Counted from the first letter of the stretch, positions 8,369 to 17,764 are shown. The stretch is DNA of 64,000 bases from Phnomibacter ginsenosidimutans (GCF_009740285.1 NZ_CP046566.1:2042501-2106500); one strand, 5' to 3'. Numbers and translations are program-made. The notes: generated by a model from the sequence alone, not told the origin.

Positions 8369-10782
8369 ATGCGTTTAATTCAACACGGCGAACATACAGT
8401 ATTGCATCGTTTCAGCCGTTTTTTCCTGCCAATGTTTTGCCTGTTGTGGTTGGCGGGTTGTGTGGCTGTGAAAGATGCTCCCGTTGGCCGGCCCTATGTG
8501 GTGAGCAATGTGGTAAAGCTGGAGGCACCCGATTTAAATAAGGAACAAAAAACCGTTTTAGAAGAAAGACTGGTGGGCTTTGTCGCCGATAGTTTATCGG
8601 TGCCCAGCCGCTTGGTACTGGGTTTTACCCAAATTTTAAAACCACCGGTTTTTGATTCCAGCACCTTGGGTACCAGCCAGTACTATATGAACGGCTTTTT
8701 GAATAGTGAAGGGTATTACGGTGCCAGTTTCGATACTGTGCTGGTAAAATTTGATACCGTTCGGCGGAGCAACAAGTTTTTTCAGTTAGAAAAAACACGC
8801 AGGGTAGAAGTCAAAACAGAATTCCGGTTGAAGCTCGGCAAACCCATTCGCATCGATACCTTGATGTATGCATTCAGTGATTCCTCTGCATTGCGCAACG
8901 ATACACTGATGCAGGAAATGGCCATTGCCAATCAATACAAATCCGGCTTGAAGAAAGGTAGCTTGTACAGCAAGCAAGCCATAGCTGCAGAGTTGGACAG
9001 GCTCACGGCTTATTACAGACAAAATGGTTTTTTCCGCATGAGCAGGGCGGGCTTGCTGGCCGAAGTGGATACGACCGACCCGTCGTTGGTAAACTTCGAT
9101 CTGGACCCTATTGAGCAGCAACTGGCTGCACAAAAAGAAAAGAAAATCCTACAGCCCGTATCCGCATTTTTAAAAGGCCCGGCACCAATCCCGATTTTTT
9201 TAAACAGTACAATGTTGACAGCATTTTCATTTATCCCGATGTAAACATTACAGAGAATCCGGATAGCGTAATGCAGCTGATCCAGTTTAAAAAAATCAGT
9301 GATTCTAATGCAGTACAAATTCGGGCCAGAAAGAATGACTATCAGGAAAAAATGCTGCGCAGAACCAACTACCTGCTACCGGGTACTTTGTACAATGAAA
9401 CCAATTATTTCAGAACTGTCAACAGCTTTACGCAAATGGGCCCATGGCAGCAACTGGATGTGCGGTCGTATACCTACAACACCGATTCTGTTGCCAAAAT
9501 AGCCTTCCACTTCTTTTTATATCCTGCCAAAAAACAAAGTTTTCAGGTTGATTTGGAAGGCAGTCAAAACAACAATATTTCTGCCAGCAACGTATTGGCG
9601 GGGCGGTTTTTAGCAGTAGGTTTAGCCGCTACCTACCGCAGCAGAAATGTATGGAAGAAAGGCACCCAATCTACTTTGCAGGGCAGGGCTGGGCTGGAGC
9701 TGAATAATGCTTCCTCATCGGGTAACGGCGATTTCTTTCAGTCGTTTATTTTCAACCTGAACCAGACCTTTTCCATACCCCGATTGTTATGGCCTTTCAA
9801 AATCATAGATACCCGACAGTTAGACAGTCGCCGTACCTTGATTAATGGCGGTCTTACCATGACCGATCGTTTCCGTTTTTTCAAACAAATCAGCATCAAT
9901 GCCGGCTTGGGTTGGGAATGGCGCAAGGGCAAAAACAGTTATAGTTTTTCCTTCCCCAATATTGAAATTGTAGATACCGTTTCAACTGATAGTCTCAATC
10001 AAATCATCATCAACAATCCATCGCTGGCTTATTCATTTACACCAGGTAATGTGCTAAGTACAAGGGCTAGTTTTGAAAGGGCGTTGGAGTACAGCAATCC
10101 ATGGCACACGGGTTCTTTCAGGTTGGCTGCTGAAATGACTGTGCCCGTTTTTGATTCAATGTTCAACAGACCTTTTTTCAAATTCTTTCGTGTAGAAGGT
10201 CAGTTTTTGCACAAAATAAAACTGCCTAAATCGTCGCTGCATTTCCGTTTTTTTGGTGGTGTTGGCTGGGATTTGTCGGGTACCAAAAATGCCAACCTGC
10301 CTTTCTTCCGGCAGTTTGTAGCCGGTGGTAGCAATAGCATGCGGGCCTGGTCTATCCGGCAGCTGGGCTTGGGCAATAGCCTTGCCAGCGATACGGCAAG
10401 ATTTACTGATCGTTTTGGCGATATCCAACTTGAATTCAACATCGAGCATCGCAAACGACTTATGCGTTTGTTCGGCTATTCGTTGGAAGGCGCAGCATTT
10501 GTAGATATTGGTAACATTTGGAACCATACACCCGCCAGTGATGGCTTTGGTAATTTTCAACTGAGCAAGTTGTACCGCGATTTAGCAATTGCTATGGGCT
10601 ATGGCATTCGTTGGGGTCTCAGCTTTTTGGTTATCCGCTTCGATGCTGGTTTTAAAGTAAAAGATCCTGTGCGGGAAGGAGCCGGCTGGCTGAAAACATT
10701 TGAGTGGAAAAGCACCAACCGGCTGGGGCTAAACAACAGGAGCAACCTTGCCGTACAGTTTGGCATTGGTTATCCATTTTAA
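8369..10782 (+). CDS. tamL: TamL: lipoprotein TamA/BamA-family outer-membrane protein (frameshifted)
   Basis: Outer-membrane barrel of the Omp85 family in the lipid-anchored form typical of Bacteroidota (TamL), which works with TamB in envelope assembly. The first frame (8369-9244) has a lipobox LAGC with Cys at residue 31, then POTRA-like sequence with YYMNGFLNSEGYYGA. The second frame (to 10782) holds the 16-strand barrel: FRFFGGVGWDLSG, RQFVAGGSNSMRAWSIRQLG near the lid motif, FGDIQLEFNIEHR, and the terminal LAVQFGIGYPF. Reading across 9125-9147 shows the frames join at LAAQKEKENPTARIRIF if one A is added to the A-run at 9138-9141. The restored protein is about 804 residues. tamB is not in the window. 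Confidence 0.85.
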
Positions 10783-10815
10783 ACTGCTTGTATTGCTGCT
10801 ACACTCTTTGTTTGG

Positions 10816-11538
10816 TTACTTCATTTTTGGCTGAATGCTTTCCTTATCGAATCTTTCTTCTACATCGGTTACCTGCAATGCTTGCTCAATGCCAAACTCA
10901 CCAATGCGGGTACGGCACAGCGCAGATAAATAACCACCACATCCTAAAGCCGCACCTAAATCGTTGGCCAGACTACGAATGTAAGTGCCAGTAGAGCAAA
11001 CCACCCGAAAAGACAACACAGGTGGCTGCCAATCAGTGAGCTCAAATACATTCACCGTTACAGTTCTGGGATCCAGTTTCACTTCCTTGCCTTGCCTGGC
11101 CAATTCATACACTCTTTTGCCATCTATTTTGATGGCAGAATGTGCTGGTGGAATTTGTTGAATAACACCGGTAAAAGTATTTGCTACCGTTTGCGCCTTT
11201 TCCAATGTGATAGCCTCAATGCTACCCACAGGAATGGGTGTACTTTCTAAATCATAAGTAGGGGTAGCCGCACCTAGGGTAATGGTACCGGTGTACTCCT
11301 TTTCCATACCCATGTACTCATTAATTTTTTTGGTAAACTTTCCGGTGCACACAATGAGTACGCCGGTAGCCAGCGGGTCAAGTGTACCAGCATGACCAAT
11401 TTTCTTGATTTTGAAAATTTTGCGCAGCTTACCAATAACATCAAAAGATGTCCATTCCAATGGTTTGTCTATTACAAACACCTGTCCATCCAGCACTTGC
11501 TGTTGAGTAATTAATGAAGTAGAAGCAGAGTCATTCAT
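10816..11538 (-). CDS. truB: tRNA pseudouridine(55) synthase TruB
   Basis: Converts U55 of the tRNA T-loop to pseudouridine. The 240-residue protein has the family start VFVIDKPLEWTSFDV near residues 20-34 and the catalytic Asp54 in HAGTLDPLATGVL. It also has the KEYTG motif, the IPPAHSAIKIDGKRVYELAR stretch, and the C-terminal GTYIRSLANDLG motif. I use the ATG at 11538; the ATG at 11571 adds eleven non-family residues. It is the third gene of a minus-strand run after the secreted Pro-rich protein and the DUF58 gene. That run ends tail-to-tail with tamL, 33 bases away. Confidence 0.95.
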   Translation of the reverse strand: MNDSASTSLITQQQVLDGQVFVIDKPLEWTSFDVIGKLRKIFKIKKIGHAGTLDPLATGVLIVCTGKFTKKINEYMGMEKEYTGTITLGAATPTYDLESTPIPVGSIEAITLEKAQTVANTFTGVIQQIPPAHSAIKIDGKRVYELARQGKEVKLDPRTVTVNVFELTDWQPPVLSFRVVCSTGTYIRSLANDLGAALGCGGYLSALCRTRIGEFGIEQALQVTDVEERFDKESIQPKMK

Positions 11539-11573
11539 GGGCCGCAAATGTACAGGAATGCCCACAGCCAAGT

Positions 11574-12914
11574 TTAGATGGCCTGGCGGGTTTTCAATTC
11601 CACATAGCGGTTTACAGTTTGAACCGTTAGCTGCTCCGGAGGTGTAAGCAGCGACATGATGCCGTGATGCATCAGCTCTTTCACCATCATTTTCTTTTCA
11701 AATACAAATTTGCCGGCAATGGTATTGTTGTACACCTGCTCCAAAGTTGTGGCATTGCCATGGGCCATTTCTGCAAGTTCAGTATTCTCGAAAAATACGA
11801 CCAGCAACAGATGGTGGCGGGCCATTTGCCGCAGGTAAGGCAGCTGCCTTCGCATGCCCGATGTAGATTCGAAATTGGTAAACAAGATGAGTAAACTACG
11901 CTGCTTGATTTGACTGCGCACCTGCAGGTACAGCTTTTCATAATCACTTTCGTAAAACTCCGTATTGATGCGATACAATGCTTCTTGTAACAATTTGAGC
12001 TGGCCGGCTTTTCTGTCTGCCACTACAAACTCGCCACCCCGGTGCGAAAAAGTAATGAGACCCGCCCTGTCTTGCCGGGTGAGGGCCACATTGCTCAAAA
12101 CCAACGAACTGTTGATAGCATAATCCATCAAAGAAAGCCCGTTGAAAGGCATTTTCATCAAGCGACCTTTGTCGATAACGCAGTACACTTGCTGGCTTCT
12201 TTCATCTACAAAACTGTTCACCATCAGGCTGGCTTGTCGTGCAGTTGCCTTCCAGTTTACCGCCCGTATATCATCGCCGTTTACATATTCTTTGATGTGG
12301 TCAAATTCGAGGCTGTGGCCAATTTTGCGAAGCTGCTTGGTGCCCTGCTCTTTGTTTTGTACTGTTTGAGCCATCAGTTGAAACTGACGCAATTGCAAAA
12401 AAGAAGGATAGACTTTAACGATCACCGGATTGCTGCCCAGCCGGCGGCGTTGCAACAATCGCAGTGGCGAAGAAAGCATACAAACGGTATAGCCGAAATG
12501 ATAATCGCCCCTTTGCACAGGCCTCAGAAAATAGGTGAGGGTATGTTTTTTATTGCGGGCATAGTAGCGGGTGTTTTTGTTGTTGCGTTCCTGAAATTGT
12601 TCAGGCAGTTCTTCAATCAAATCAACCCGCAGGGGCAGGGGATAGGAATGCCAGAATGTGAGGGTAACATTGTTTTGATCGCTATTGCTGAAACGGGTGC
12701 TCAGCAACCTGCTGCAGGTAAATTTGTGGCGTGGAAAATAGAGATAAAAAAAATCGATGAAGACCAAAGAAATGGCTGCTAAAAAATACCACTGACCAAT
12801 ATACATGGGGCCATCGAGCAGCCATAGCAAAACAAACAAGCTAACTACACTCAACCCCAACAGGTAAAAGCGATTGCCGAAATAAAGCTGTAAGTAAAAA
12901 GGCGTCTTTTTCAA
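11574..12914 (-). CDS. DUF58 domain protein (MoxR-associated type)
   Basis: A 446-residue membrane protein with two N-terminal TM segments (about residues 15-35 and 38-58) and a large soluble domain. The DUF58 signature EFDHIKEYVNGDDIRAVNWKATAR is at about 204-227, followed by VMNSFVDERSQQVYCVIDKGR-like sequence that starts a von Willebrand A-like fold. DUF58 proteins usually act with a MoxR AAA ATPase in envelope stress or metal-enzyme maturation, but no moxR gene is visible here. It lies between the Pro-rich secreted protein (29-base gap) and truB, so co-transcription is likely. Confidence 0.85.
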   Translation of the reverse strand: MKKTPFYLQLYFGNRFYLLGLSVVSLFVLLWLLDGPMYIGQWYFLAAISLVFIDFFYLYFPRHKFTCSRLLSTRFSNSDQNNVTLTFWHSYPLPLRVDLIEELPEQFQERNNKNTRYYARNKKHTLTYFLRPVQRGDYHFGYTVCMLSSPLRLLQRRRLGSNPVIVKVYPSFLQLRQFQLMAQTVQNKEQGTKQLRKIGHSLEFDHIKEYVNGDDIRAVNWKATARQASLMVNSFVDERSQQVYCVIDKGRLMKMPFNGLSLMDYAINSSLVLSNVALTRQDRAGLITFSHRGGEFVVADRKAGQLKLLQEALYRINTEFYESDYEKLYLQVRSQIKQRSLLILFTNFESTSGMRRQLPYLRQMARHHLLLVVFFENTELAEMAHGNATTLEQVYNNTIAGKFVFEKKMMVKELMHHGIMSLLTPPEQLTVQTVNRYVELKTRQAI

Positions 12915-12943
12915 AAGGAAATTTTACCTCAGCAATGTAATCA

Positions 12944-14122
12944 TCATTTCAATGCATTTGGATCATACCTGAATCGTACAGCAGCATTTTTTTGTTCGGT
13001 ACTCGACAGGCGAACAGTGAAACGCTGAGAGCCAGCCTGAACAATCATCAGGGCGGTGTTTGGTGGAATCGTACCCAGGTTTTCAGCTACCATCACCACT
13101 TCCTGCAGGTTGTCTTCATCACTCAGCCCAATCTTGATGGTAACAGGCTCTGTACTCAATCCTTTTCTTGAAACCAAAAGTTTGTTATTGGCATACACGC
13201 TAATGGTGTCACCGTCTATTTCTCCATTGTCGTAAAAGCTGATTTCCAGTAAACGGGCACTGGTAGCAATGGTTTCTACTACTTCGTTGGTACGGTTTTT
13301 CAGTACTGCTGGTGCAGGAATTTTTACGGGTGCAGGCTTGGGTTTCGACTCTACTGGTTTGTCTACCGGTGTCGGTTTCGCAGCAGTGTTACCTCCGGTA
13401 TTGCCAGGGATGGGTGCGGGTGGTTTGGTGGTTGCAGGCTTAGGAGCAGGCGTTACAGGTTTTTTAGCTGTAGTTGCTGGTGGAGGCGTGGTAGGCTTGC
13501 TGCCAGTTGATGGCTGAGTCTTAGGAGTGCTGGTGCCTGTTTTAGCAGTAGCGCCGTTGCCTGTGGTGGGTTTCTTTATTAAAAATTCACCTTGTCCGGG
13601 TTTTACACTTGGCTTAGAACCGGATTTCGCAGTCGGCGGATTTTTGATGAAATCTTCTTCTTCAAAATCACTCTCACTTACTCTTTCCAACCGCACAATA
13701 CCACCACCGCAGGGGATGGTGTCGCTTTTCATATTGACACTGGTGTAAGTGCCTTCCAGGTATTCGTGGTTGCCTTCTTTACGATAAGTGAGGTAGCAGG
13801 TCATGAGGCAGCCGTCGCCACCACCTGTTATCTTCAAATCCTCCATGCGGTTTTCCTTAATGGTAAGATTGCCTGTGCCGTTCGACCATACGCCAATCAT
13901 GCTGGCCTTACCATAAAAGCGGGTAGTTTGATACGAATAGGTAACACCCTTTACTGCCTTGCCTACATTGTACAATTGTACTTCGTAACGATATTTTGCA
14001 CCGGTAAACAGCAGCTCGTATTCATTGTAAAATGTGCCTCGCCAAATACCGGTTAGTTCCTGTGCTCCTGCAGATATCAGGCACATCATCGCCAGCAAAA
14101 CAGACAGAATACGAAACTTCAT
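12944..14122 (-). CDS. Secreted protein with Pro/Thr/Lys-rich linker
   Basis: A 392-residue exported protein of unknown function. A signal peptide (MKFRILSVLLAMMCLISAGAQ) is followed by a beta-rich domain of about 130 residues with LTGIWRGTFYNEYELLF at its start, resembling lipocalin-like folds. Next comes a low-complexity linker of about 95 residues (roughly residues 180-275) dominated by Pro, Thr, Lys and Ala. The C-terminal beta domain (about 285-392) contains NRTNEVVETIATSARLLEISFYDNGEIDGDTISVY, a pattern seen in many Chitinophagaceae secreted proteins. I use the ATG at 14122, which places the signal peptide at the N-terminus; the ORF is open further upstream to 14185. Confidence 0.8.
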   Translation of the reverse strand: MKFRILSVLLAMMCLISAGAQELTGIWRGTFYNEYELLFTGAKYRYEVQLYNVGKAVKGVTYSYQTTRFYGKASMIGVWSNGTGNLTIKENRMEDLKITGGGDGCLMTCYLTYRKEGNHEYLEGTYTSVNMKSDTIPCGGGIVRLERVSESDFEEEDFIKNPPTAKSGSKPSVKPGQGEFLIKKPTTGNGATAKTGTSTPKTQPSTGSKPTTPPPATTAKKPVTPAPKPATTKPPAPIPGNTGGNTAAKPTPVDKPVESKPKPAPVKIPAPAVLKNRTNEVVETIATSARLLEISFYDNGEIDGDTISVYANNKLLVSRKGLSTEPVTIKIGLSDEDNLQEVVMVAENLGTIPPNTALMIVQAGSQRFTVRLSSTEQKNAAVRFRYDPNALK

Positions 14123-14210
14123 GTGGTTGTACGTAGGAATCGGAATTTGAATAAAAATAAAAATTAAGCCAACACCCTTATTCACTGCCCGACCGAAAGT
14201 AATTGTTTGT

Positions 14211-14218
14211 TAATTTTG
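14211..14218 (+). promoter_or_regulatory. TAnnTTTG -7 element for thrS
   Basis: TAATTTTG sits 31 bases before the thrS ATG at 14249. I see no convincing -33 element at the usual spacing. The position supports transcription starting downstream of the in-frame ATG at 14207, so the shorter thrS start is right. Confidence 0.55.
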
Positions 14219-14248
14219 CCGCCCTTTCATATTGGGATTCAAACAAAC

Positions 14249-16180
14249 ATGAGCATTCAAATCACTTTTCCGGATGGAGCCGTTCGTCAGTACGACGCTG
14301 GTGTTTCCAGTCTGGATATCGCAAAATCCATCTCCGAAGGATTGGCCAGAAATATTCTTGCTGCCAAAGTAAATGGCGAAGTAAGAGACCTGACCCGTCC
14401 TATTGAAGCAGATGCCAGTATTCAGTTTTTGAAATGGGATGATAAAGATGGCAAGAGCACGTTTTGGCATTCTTCAGCACACCTGATGGCCGAAGCGGTG
14501 GAGAGCCTTTTCCCTGGCGTAAAGTTTTGGGTTGGCCCTCCGGTAGAAAATGGGTTTTACTATGATATGGATCTTGGTGGCCATAAACTCACGGAAGAAG
14601 ACCTGGGTAAGCTGGAAGCCAAAATGAAAGAACTGGCCAAGCAAAACCTGCAGTTCAGCCGCAAAGAAATTTCGAAGGATGAAGCCGTGGCCTATTTCAC
14701 CGAAAAAGGCGACGAGTACAAACTCGATCTGCTGCAAGGTTTGGAAGATGGCAGCATTACCTTTTATACACAAGGCAATTTTACCGACCTGTGTCGTGGG
14801 CCGCATATTCCGCATACTGGTTTTATCAAAGCCATTAAGCTCACCAATATTGCCGGTGCTTATTGGAAGGGTAATGAAAACAATAAAATGCTGACCCGTG
14901 TGTACGGTGTTACATTCCCCAGCCAAAAAGAGCTCGACGATTACATTGCCATGGTGGAAGAGGCCAAGAAGCGTGACCACCGCAAACTGGGCAAAGACCT
15001 CAGCATCTTCTGCTTTGATGATGACGTAGGACCGGGCCTGCCTTTGTGGATGCCCAACGGTACAATCATTATCGAAGAGTTGGAAAAGCTGGCCAAGGAA
15101 ACGGAAGAAGCTGCCGGATACCATCGGGTGGTTACGCCACACATTGCTAAAGAAAGCATGTACCTCACCAGTGGTCACTTGCCTTATTATGCCGACAGTA
15201 TGTTTCCACCCATGGAAATGGATGGCGAACGCTACTATCTGAAAGCGATGAACTGCCCGCATCACCACAAAATATATGCGGCAGAGCCTAAGAGCTACCG
15301 CGACCTTCCTTACCGCCTGGCCGAGTACGGTACCTGCTACCGCTACGAGCAAAGTGGCGAGTTGTTTGGTTTGATGCGTGTACGCTGCCTGCACATGAAC
15401 GATGCGCATATTTATTGCACCAAAGACCAGTTCTTTCAGGAGTTTAAGGCCGTTAATGATATGTATTTGAAGTACTTCAAAATTTTTGGAGTAGATAAAT
15501 ACGTGATGCGTTTGAGCCTGCACTCACCCGAAAAACTGGGCCAGAAATATGTAAATGAACCACAGCTGTGGCAGGAAACAGAAGCCATGGTGCGCCAGGT
15601 GTTGATAGAAACAGGCACTCCATTTGTAGAAGTACAGGACGAAGCTGCTTTCTACGGTCCCAAGATTGACGTGCGGATCTGGAGTGCTATCGGTCGTGAA
15701 TTTACGCTGGCCACCAACCAGGTAGATTTTAACAGCGGTCTGAAGTTCAAACTGAGCTACACCAATGCCAACAACGAAGCCGAAGTGCCGTTGATTATTC
15801 ACCGTGCACCACTGGGTACACATGAACGTTTCATTGGTTTCTTGCTGGAACACTATGCTGGAAAGTTCCCATTGTGGTTGGCACCGCATCAGGTAAAAGT
15901 GTTGCCCATCAGCGACAAGTTTTTACCCTTTGCGCAAGAGGTAACTGCCAAGTTGAAAAAAGCCGGCATCCGTGCCAGCACCGACGATCGTAACGAAAAA
16001 ATTGGCAAGAAAATTCGGGAAGCAGAATTGCTGAAAGTGCCTTACATGTTTGTAGTAGGCGAAAAGGAAATGAATGAACAATCTGTTTCCGTTCGCAAAC
16101 AAGGACAGGGCGACCTCGGCATGAAATCTGTGGAAGAAATCATTAATTTGCTCTCGGCAGAGGCGGAAAACCGTGATTAA
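14249..16180 (+). CDS. thrS: Threonyl-tRNA synthetase
   Basis: Class II synthetase that charges tRNA-Thr and edits mischarged serine. The 643 residues give the full family layout: N-terminal TGS domain (1-62), editing domain with HSSAHLMAEAV near 75 and RGPHIPHTG near 190, then the catalytic core and the C-terminal anticodon-binding domain (about 545-643). In the core, the zinc cysteine lies in AMNCPHHHKIY near 336, motif 2 in RLAEYGTCYRYE, and motif 3 in IIHRAPLGTHERFIG. The ATG at 14249 is chosen because the -7 promoter element lies between it and an earlier in-frame ATG at 14207. It heads the block with infC. Confidence 0.97.
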   Translation: MSIQITFPDGAVRQYDAGVSSLDIAKSISEGLARNILAAKVNGEVRDLTRPIEADASIQFLKWDDKDGKSTFWHSSAHLMAEAVESLFPGVKFWVGPPVENGFYYDMDLGGHKLTEEDLGKLEAKMKELAKQNLQFSRKEISKDEAVAYFTEKGDEYKLDLLQGLEDGSITFYTQGNFTDLCRGPHIPHTGFIKAIKLTNIAGAYWKGNENNKMLTRVYGVTFPSQKELDDYIAMVEEAKKRDHRKLGKDLSIFCFDDDVGPGLPLWMPNGTIIIEELEKLAKETEEAAGYHRVVTPHIAKESMYLTSGHLPYYADSMFPPMEMDGERYYLKAMNCPHHHKIYAAEPKSYRDLPYRLAEYGTCYRYEQSGELFGLMRVRCLHMNDAHIYCTKDQFFQEFKAVNDMYLKYFKIFGVDKYVMRLSLHSPEKLGQKYVNEPQLWQETEAMVRQVLIETGTPFVEVQDEAAFYGPKIDVRIWSAIGREFTLATNQVDFNSGLKFKLSYTNANNEAEVPLIIHRAPLGTHERFIGFLLEHYAGKFPLWLAPHQVKVLPISDKFLPFAQEVTAKLKKAGIRASTDDRNEKIGKKIREAELLKVPYMFVVGEKEMNEQSVSVRKQGQGDLGMKSVEEIINLLSAEAENRD

Positions 16181-16261
16181 TCAACAGGTTTGAAAAACAA
16201 TCTGTTATTTTGACCTGCGGTTTACACCAAATCAGCCGCATTATTAAATTAAAACAGTTTA

Positions 16262-16834
16262 ATGGCATTTCCCCCAAAAGACAGACGCGGTTTTAATCCT
16301 CGTTTCAGGCAGCCGGAGCCTGAGCATCGTATCAACGATAGAATCCGGGTTGCTCAGGTTCGCCTCGTTGGCGACAACGTTACCCCTGGTGTGTACGCCA
16401 CACAGGATGCGCTGAAGATTGCTCAAGCACAAGAACTGGACCTCGTAGAAATTTCACCCAACGCCGATCCGCCGGTGGTAAAAGTGATTGACTACAAGAA
16501 ATTCTTGTATGAGAAGAAAAAGAAGGAAAAGGAAATGAAAGCCAATTCCAAGCAAAGCGAAGTGAAAGAAATTCGTTTTACGCCTGGTACAGACGATCAT
16601 GACTTTGACTTTAAATCCAAACACGCCGAAAAGTTTTTGAAAGATGGCAACAAAGTGAAATGCTACGTGCAGTTCCGCGGTCGTGCCATTATGTTTCAAG
16701 ACAGAGGCCAGGTGCTGCTGCTGAAATTTGCAGAAAGACTGGCTGAAGTTGGCGCTTTGGAAGGCATGCCCAAAATGGAAGGCAAACGCATGATTGCCAT
16801 GTTTGCACCTAAAGGCACCAAGAAAAAAGCTTAA
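16262..16834 (+). CDS. infC: Translation initiation factor IF-3
   Basis: Binds the 30S subunit, checks the start codon and prevents early 50S joining. The 190 residues hold the N-domain (HRINDRIRVAQVRLVG at about 21-36, ALKIAQAQELDLVEISPNADPPV), the lysine-rich linker helix, and the C-domain with KEIRFTPGTDDHDFDFK and CYVQFRGRAI. It starts with ATG, not the rare AUU/AUC codon used for autoregulation in enterobacteria. It follows thrS by 81 bases and ends at a strong bidirectional hairpin. rpmI and rplT, which usually follow directly, are separated from it by an inverted gene. Confidence 0.96.
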   Translation: MAFPPKDRRGFNPRFRQPEPEHRINDRIRVAQVRLVGDNVTPGVYATQDALKIAQAQELDLVEISPNADPPVVKVIDYKKFLYEKKKKEKEMKANSKQSEVKEIRFTPGTDDHDFDFKSKHAEKFLKDGNKVKCYVQFRGRAIMFQDRGQVLLLKFAERLAEVGALEGMPKMEGKRMIAMFAPKGTKKKA

Positions 16835-16849
16835 TCCGCTATATAATTC

Positions 16850-16884
16850 AAAAGCCCCTGCATGCACTATGCCGGGGCTTTTGT
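16850..16884. terminator. Bidirectional terminator after infC
   Basis: AAAAGCCCC (16850-16858) pairs with GGGGCTTTT (16874-16882) across a 15-base loop, with T-rich sequence after it. It lies between the stops of infC and the convergent small gene, so it can end both transcripts. Confidence 0.8.
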
Positions 16885-16888
16885 TGTT

Positions 16889-17284
16889 TTATTCCAGTGG
16901 AATTTTAACCATGGCTTCGTAGCGGTTTTGAAACTGATGCACTGTCATGGGGTAGTTGATATGGCTTTTTTCTTCCCTGTACCACATCAAAAAGTCGGTA
17001 AAGAGTTTGGTTGGCCCTGCCAAAACCCGGAAAGCTCCATGTTTGTATTTCATGTTGCCGCTTTCCATCACTTCTTTCTCGAAGCCAAAGCGCAGCAACT
17101 GCTCTTCCGACAAGGGGATGCTTTCAATTTCCGGAATGCTGTACCAATTGGTTTGCACACCGGTAGTTACTTCTACCTGCCCGCCATCGTCGGGGTTAAT
17201 GTGCTGAACGACGCCTTCCATCCAGGTACCTTCATTAAGCACCATGACATGGTTTCCGTGTTTCAGTTCATTGAAATGAATCAT
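16889..17284 (-). CDS. Conserved hypothetical protein between infC and rpmI
   Basis: A 131-residue soluble protein with no signal peptide. The N-terminal part (MIHFNELKHGNHVMVL...WMEGVVQHI) looks like a small SH3-like or Tudor-like barrel, and a second half follows with GPTKLFTDFLMWYREE. I do not recognise a named family. It is inserted in inverted orientation into the normally contiguous infC-rpmI-rplT block. Confidence 0.75.
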   Translation of the reverse strand: MIHFNELKHGNHVMVLNEGTWMEGVVQHINPDDGGQVEVTTGVQTNWYSIPEIESIPLSEEQLLRFGFEKEVMESGNMKYKHGAFRVLAGPTKLFTDFLMWYREEKSHINYPMTVHQFQNRYEAMVKIPLE

Positions 17285-17451
17285 ATGGCAATGTTTTCTC
17301 CTAAGCTACAAATTGGAATTGGCAGATGCAAGCCCATGATTGCGCCTTTTATCAGGATATATAAAAAGGCATATTGGAATATCGAACCCTCATTTGATAC
17401 ATTTTTGGCAACTCAATTTGATAGAGATGCATTTTTTAAGATAAAAGCGCC

Positions 17452-17459
17452 TACTTTTG
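17452..17459 (+). promoter_or_regulatory. TAnnTTTG -7 element for rpmI-rplT
   Basis: TACTTTTG lies 107 bases before rpmI. It gives rpmI-rplT its own promoter, as expected because infC ends at a terminator and an inverted gene intervenes. The TTTG at 17417-17420 is too far upstream (31 bases) to be a good -33 element. Confidence 0.6.
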
Positions 17460-17464
17460 CGGCC

Positions 17465-17560
17465 CGATTGGTGAAAACCAATTGAAGCATTGCCCAAATG
17501 GCTCCATAAGAGAGACGGGAGGTCCGGATCCGCCAGTAGGGTGTAACAGCAAAAGTTTAT
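17465..17560 (+). promoter_or_regulatory. Structured 5' leader of rpmI-rplT
   Basis: The leader begins with an 8-bp hairpin (17465-17472 with 17477-17484, one G-U pair) closed by a GAAA tetraloop. A G/C-rich stretch at 17500-17542 follows, containing GGTCCGGATCCGCC. Long leaders bound by L20 regulate this operon in E. coli and Bacillus, so feedback control is plausible here, but I cannot match the sequence to either known leader class. Confidence 0.4.
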
Positions 17561-17566
17561 GTAACC

Positions 17567-17764
17567 ATGCCAAAGGTTAAAACCAACTCAAGTGCCAAAA
17601 AACGTTTCAAATTGACAGGCACAGGTGAAATCACATTTCAAAAGAGCTTTAAGAGGCACATCCTCACCAAAAAATCAACCAAGCGTAAGCGTAACCTCGC
17701 CAAGAAAGGTGTAGTAGCTCCGGCCAATACACATTTCGTAAAGCGTCTGTTGGGTCTCAAGTAA
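17567..17764 (+). CDS. rpmI: 50S ribosomal protein L35
   Basis: A 65-residue, very basic ribosomal protein of the large subunit. The family motif [20 protein letters not shown] is followed by [14 protein letters not shown] and the C-terminal HFVKRLLG. It lies 53 bases before rplT and shares its transcript, the usual L35-L20 pairing. Confidence 0.96.
   Translation: MPKVKTNSSAKKRFKLTGTGEITFQKSFKRHILTKKSTKRKRNLAKKGVVAPANTHFVKRLLGLK

Noticed and set aside
12042-12782. 246-residue open frame opposite the DUF58 gene
   Set aside because: Antisense shadow of a conserved protein; no domain pattern.
14474-15523. 349-residue open frame opposite thrS
   Set aside because: It lies entirely inside the conserved thrS gene on the other strand, and its sequence is Phe/His/Val-rich without motifs, as expected for an antisense shadow.
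17524-17533. Self-complementary GGATCC in the rpmI leader as an operator
   Set aside because: A six-base palindrome alone occurs often by chance and has no second copy nearby.
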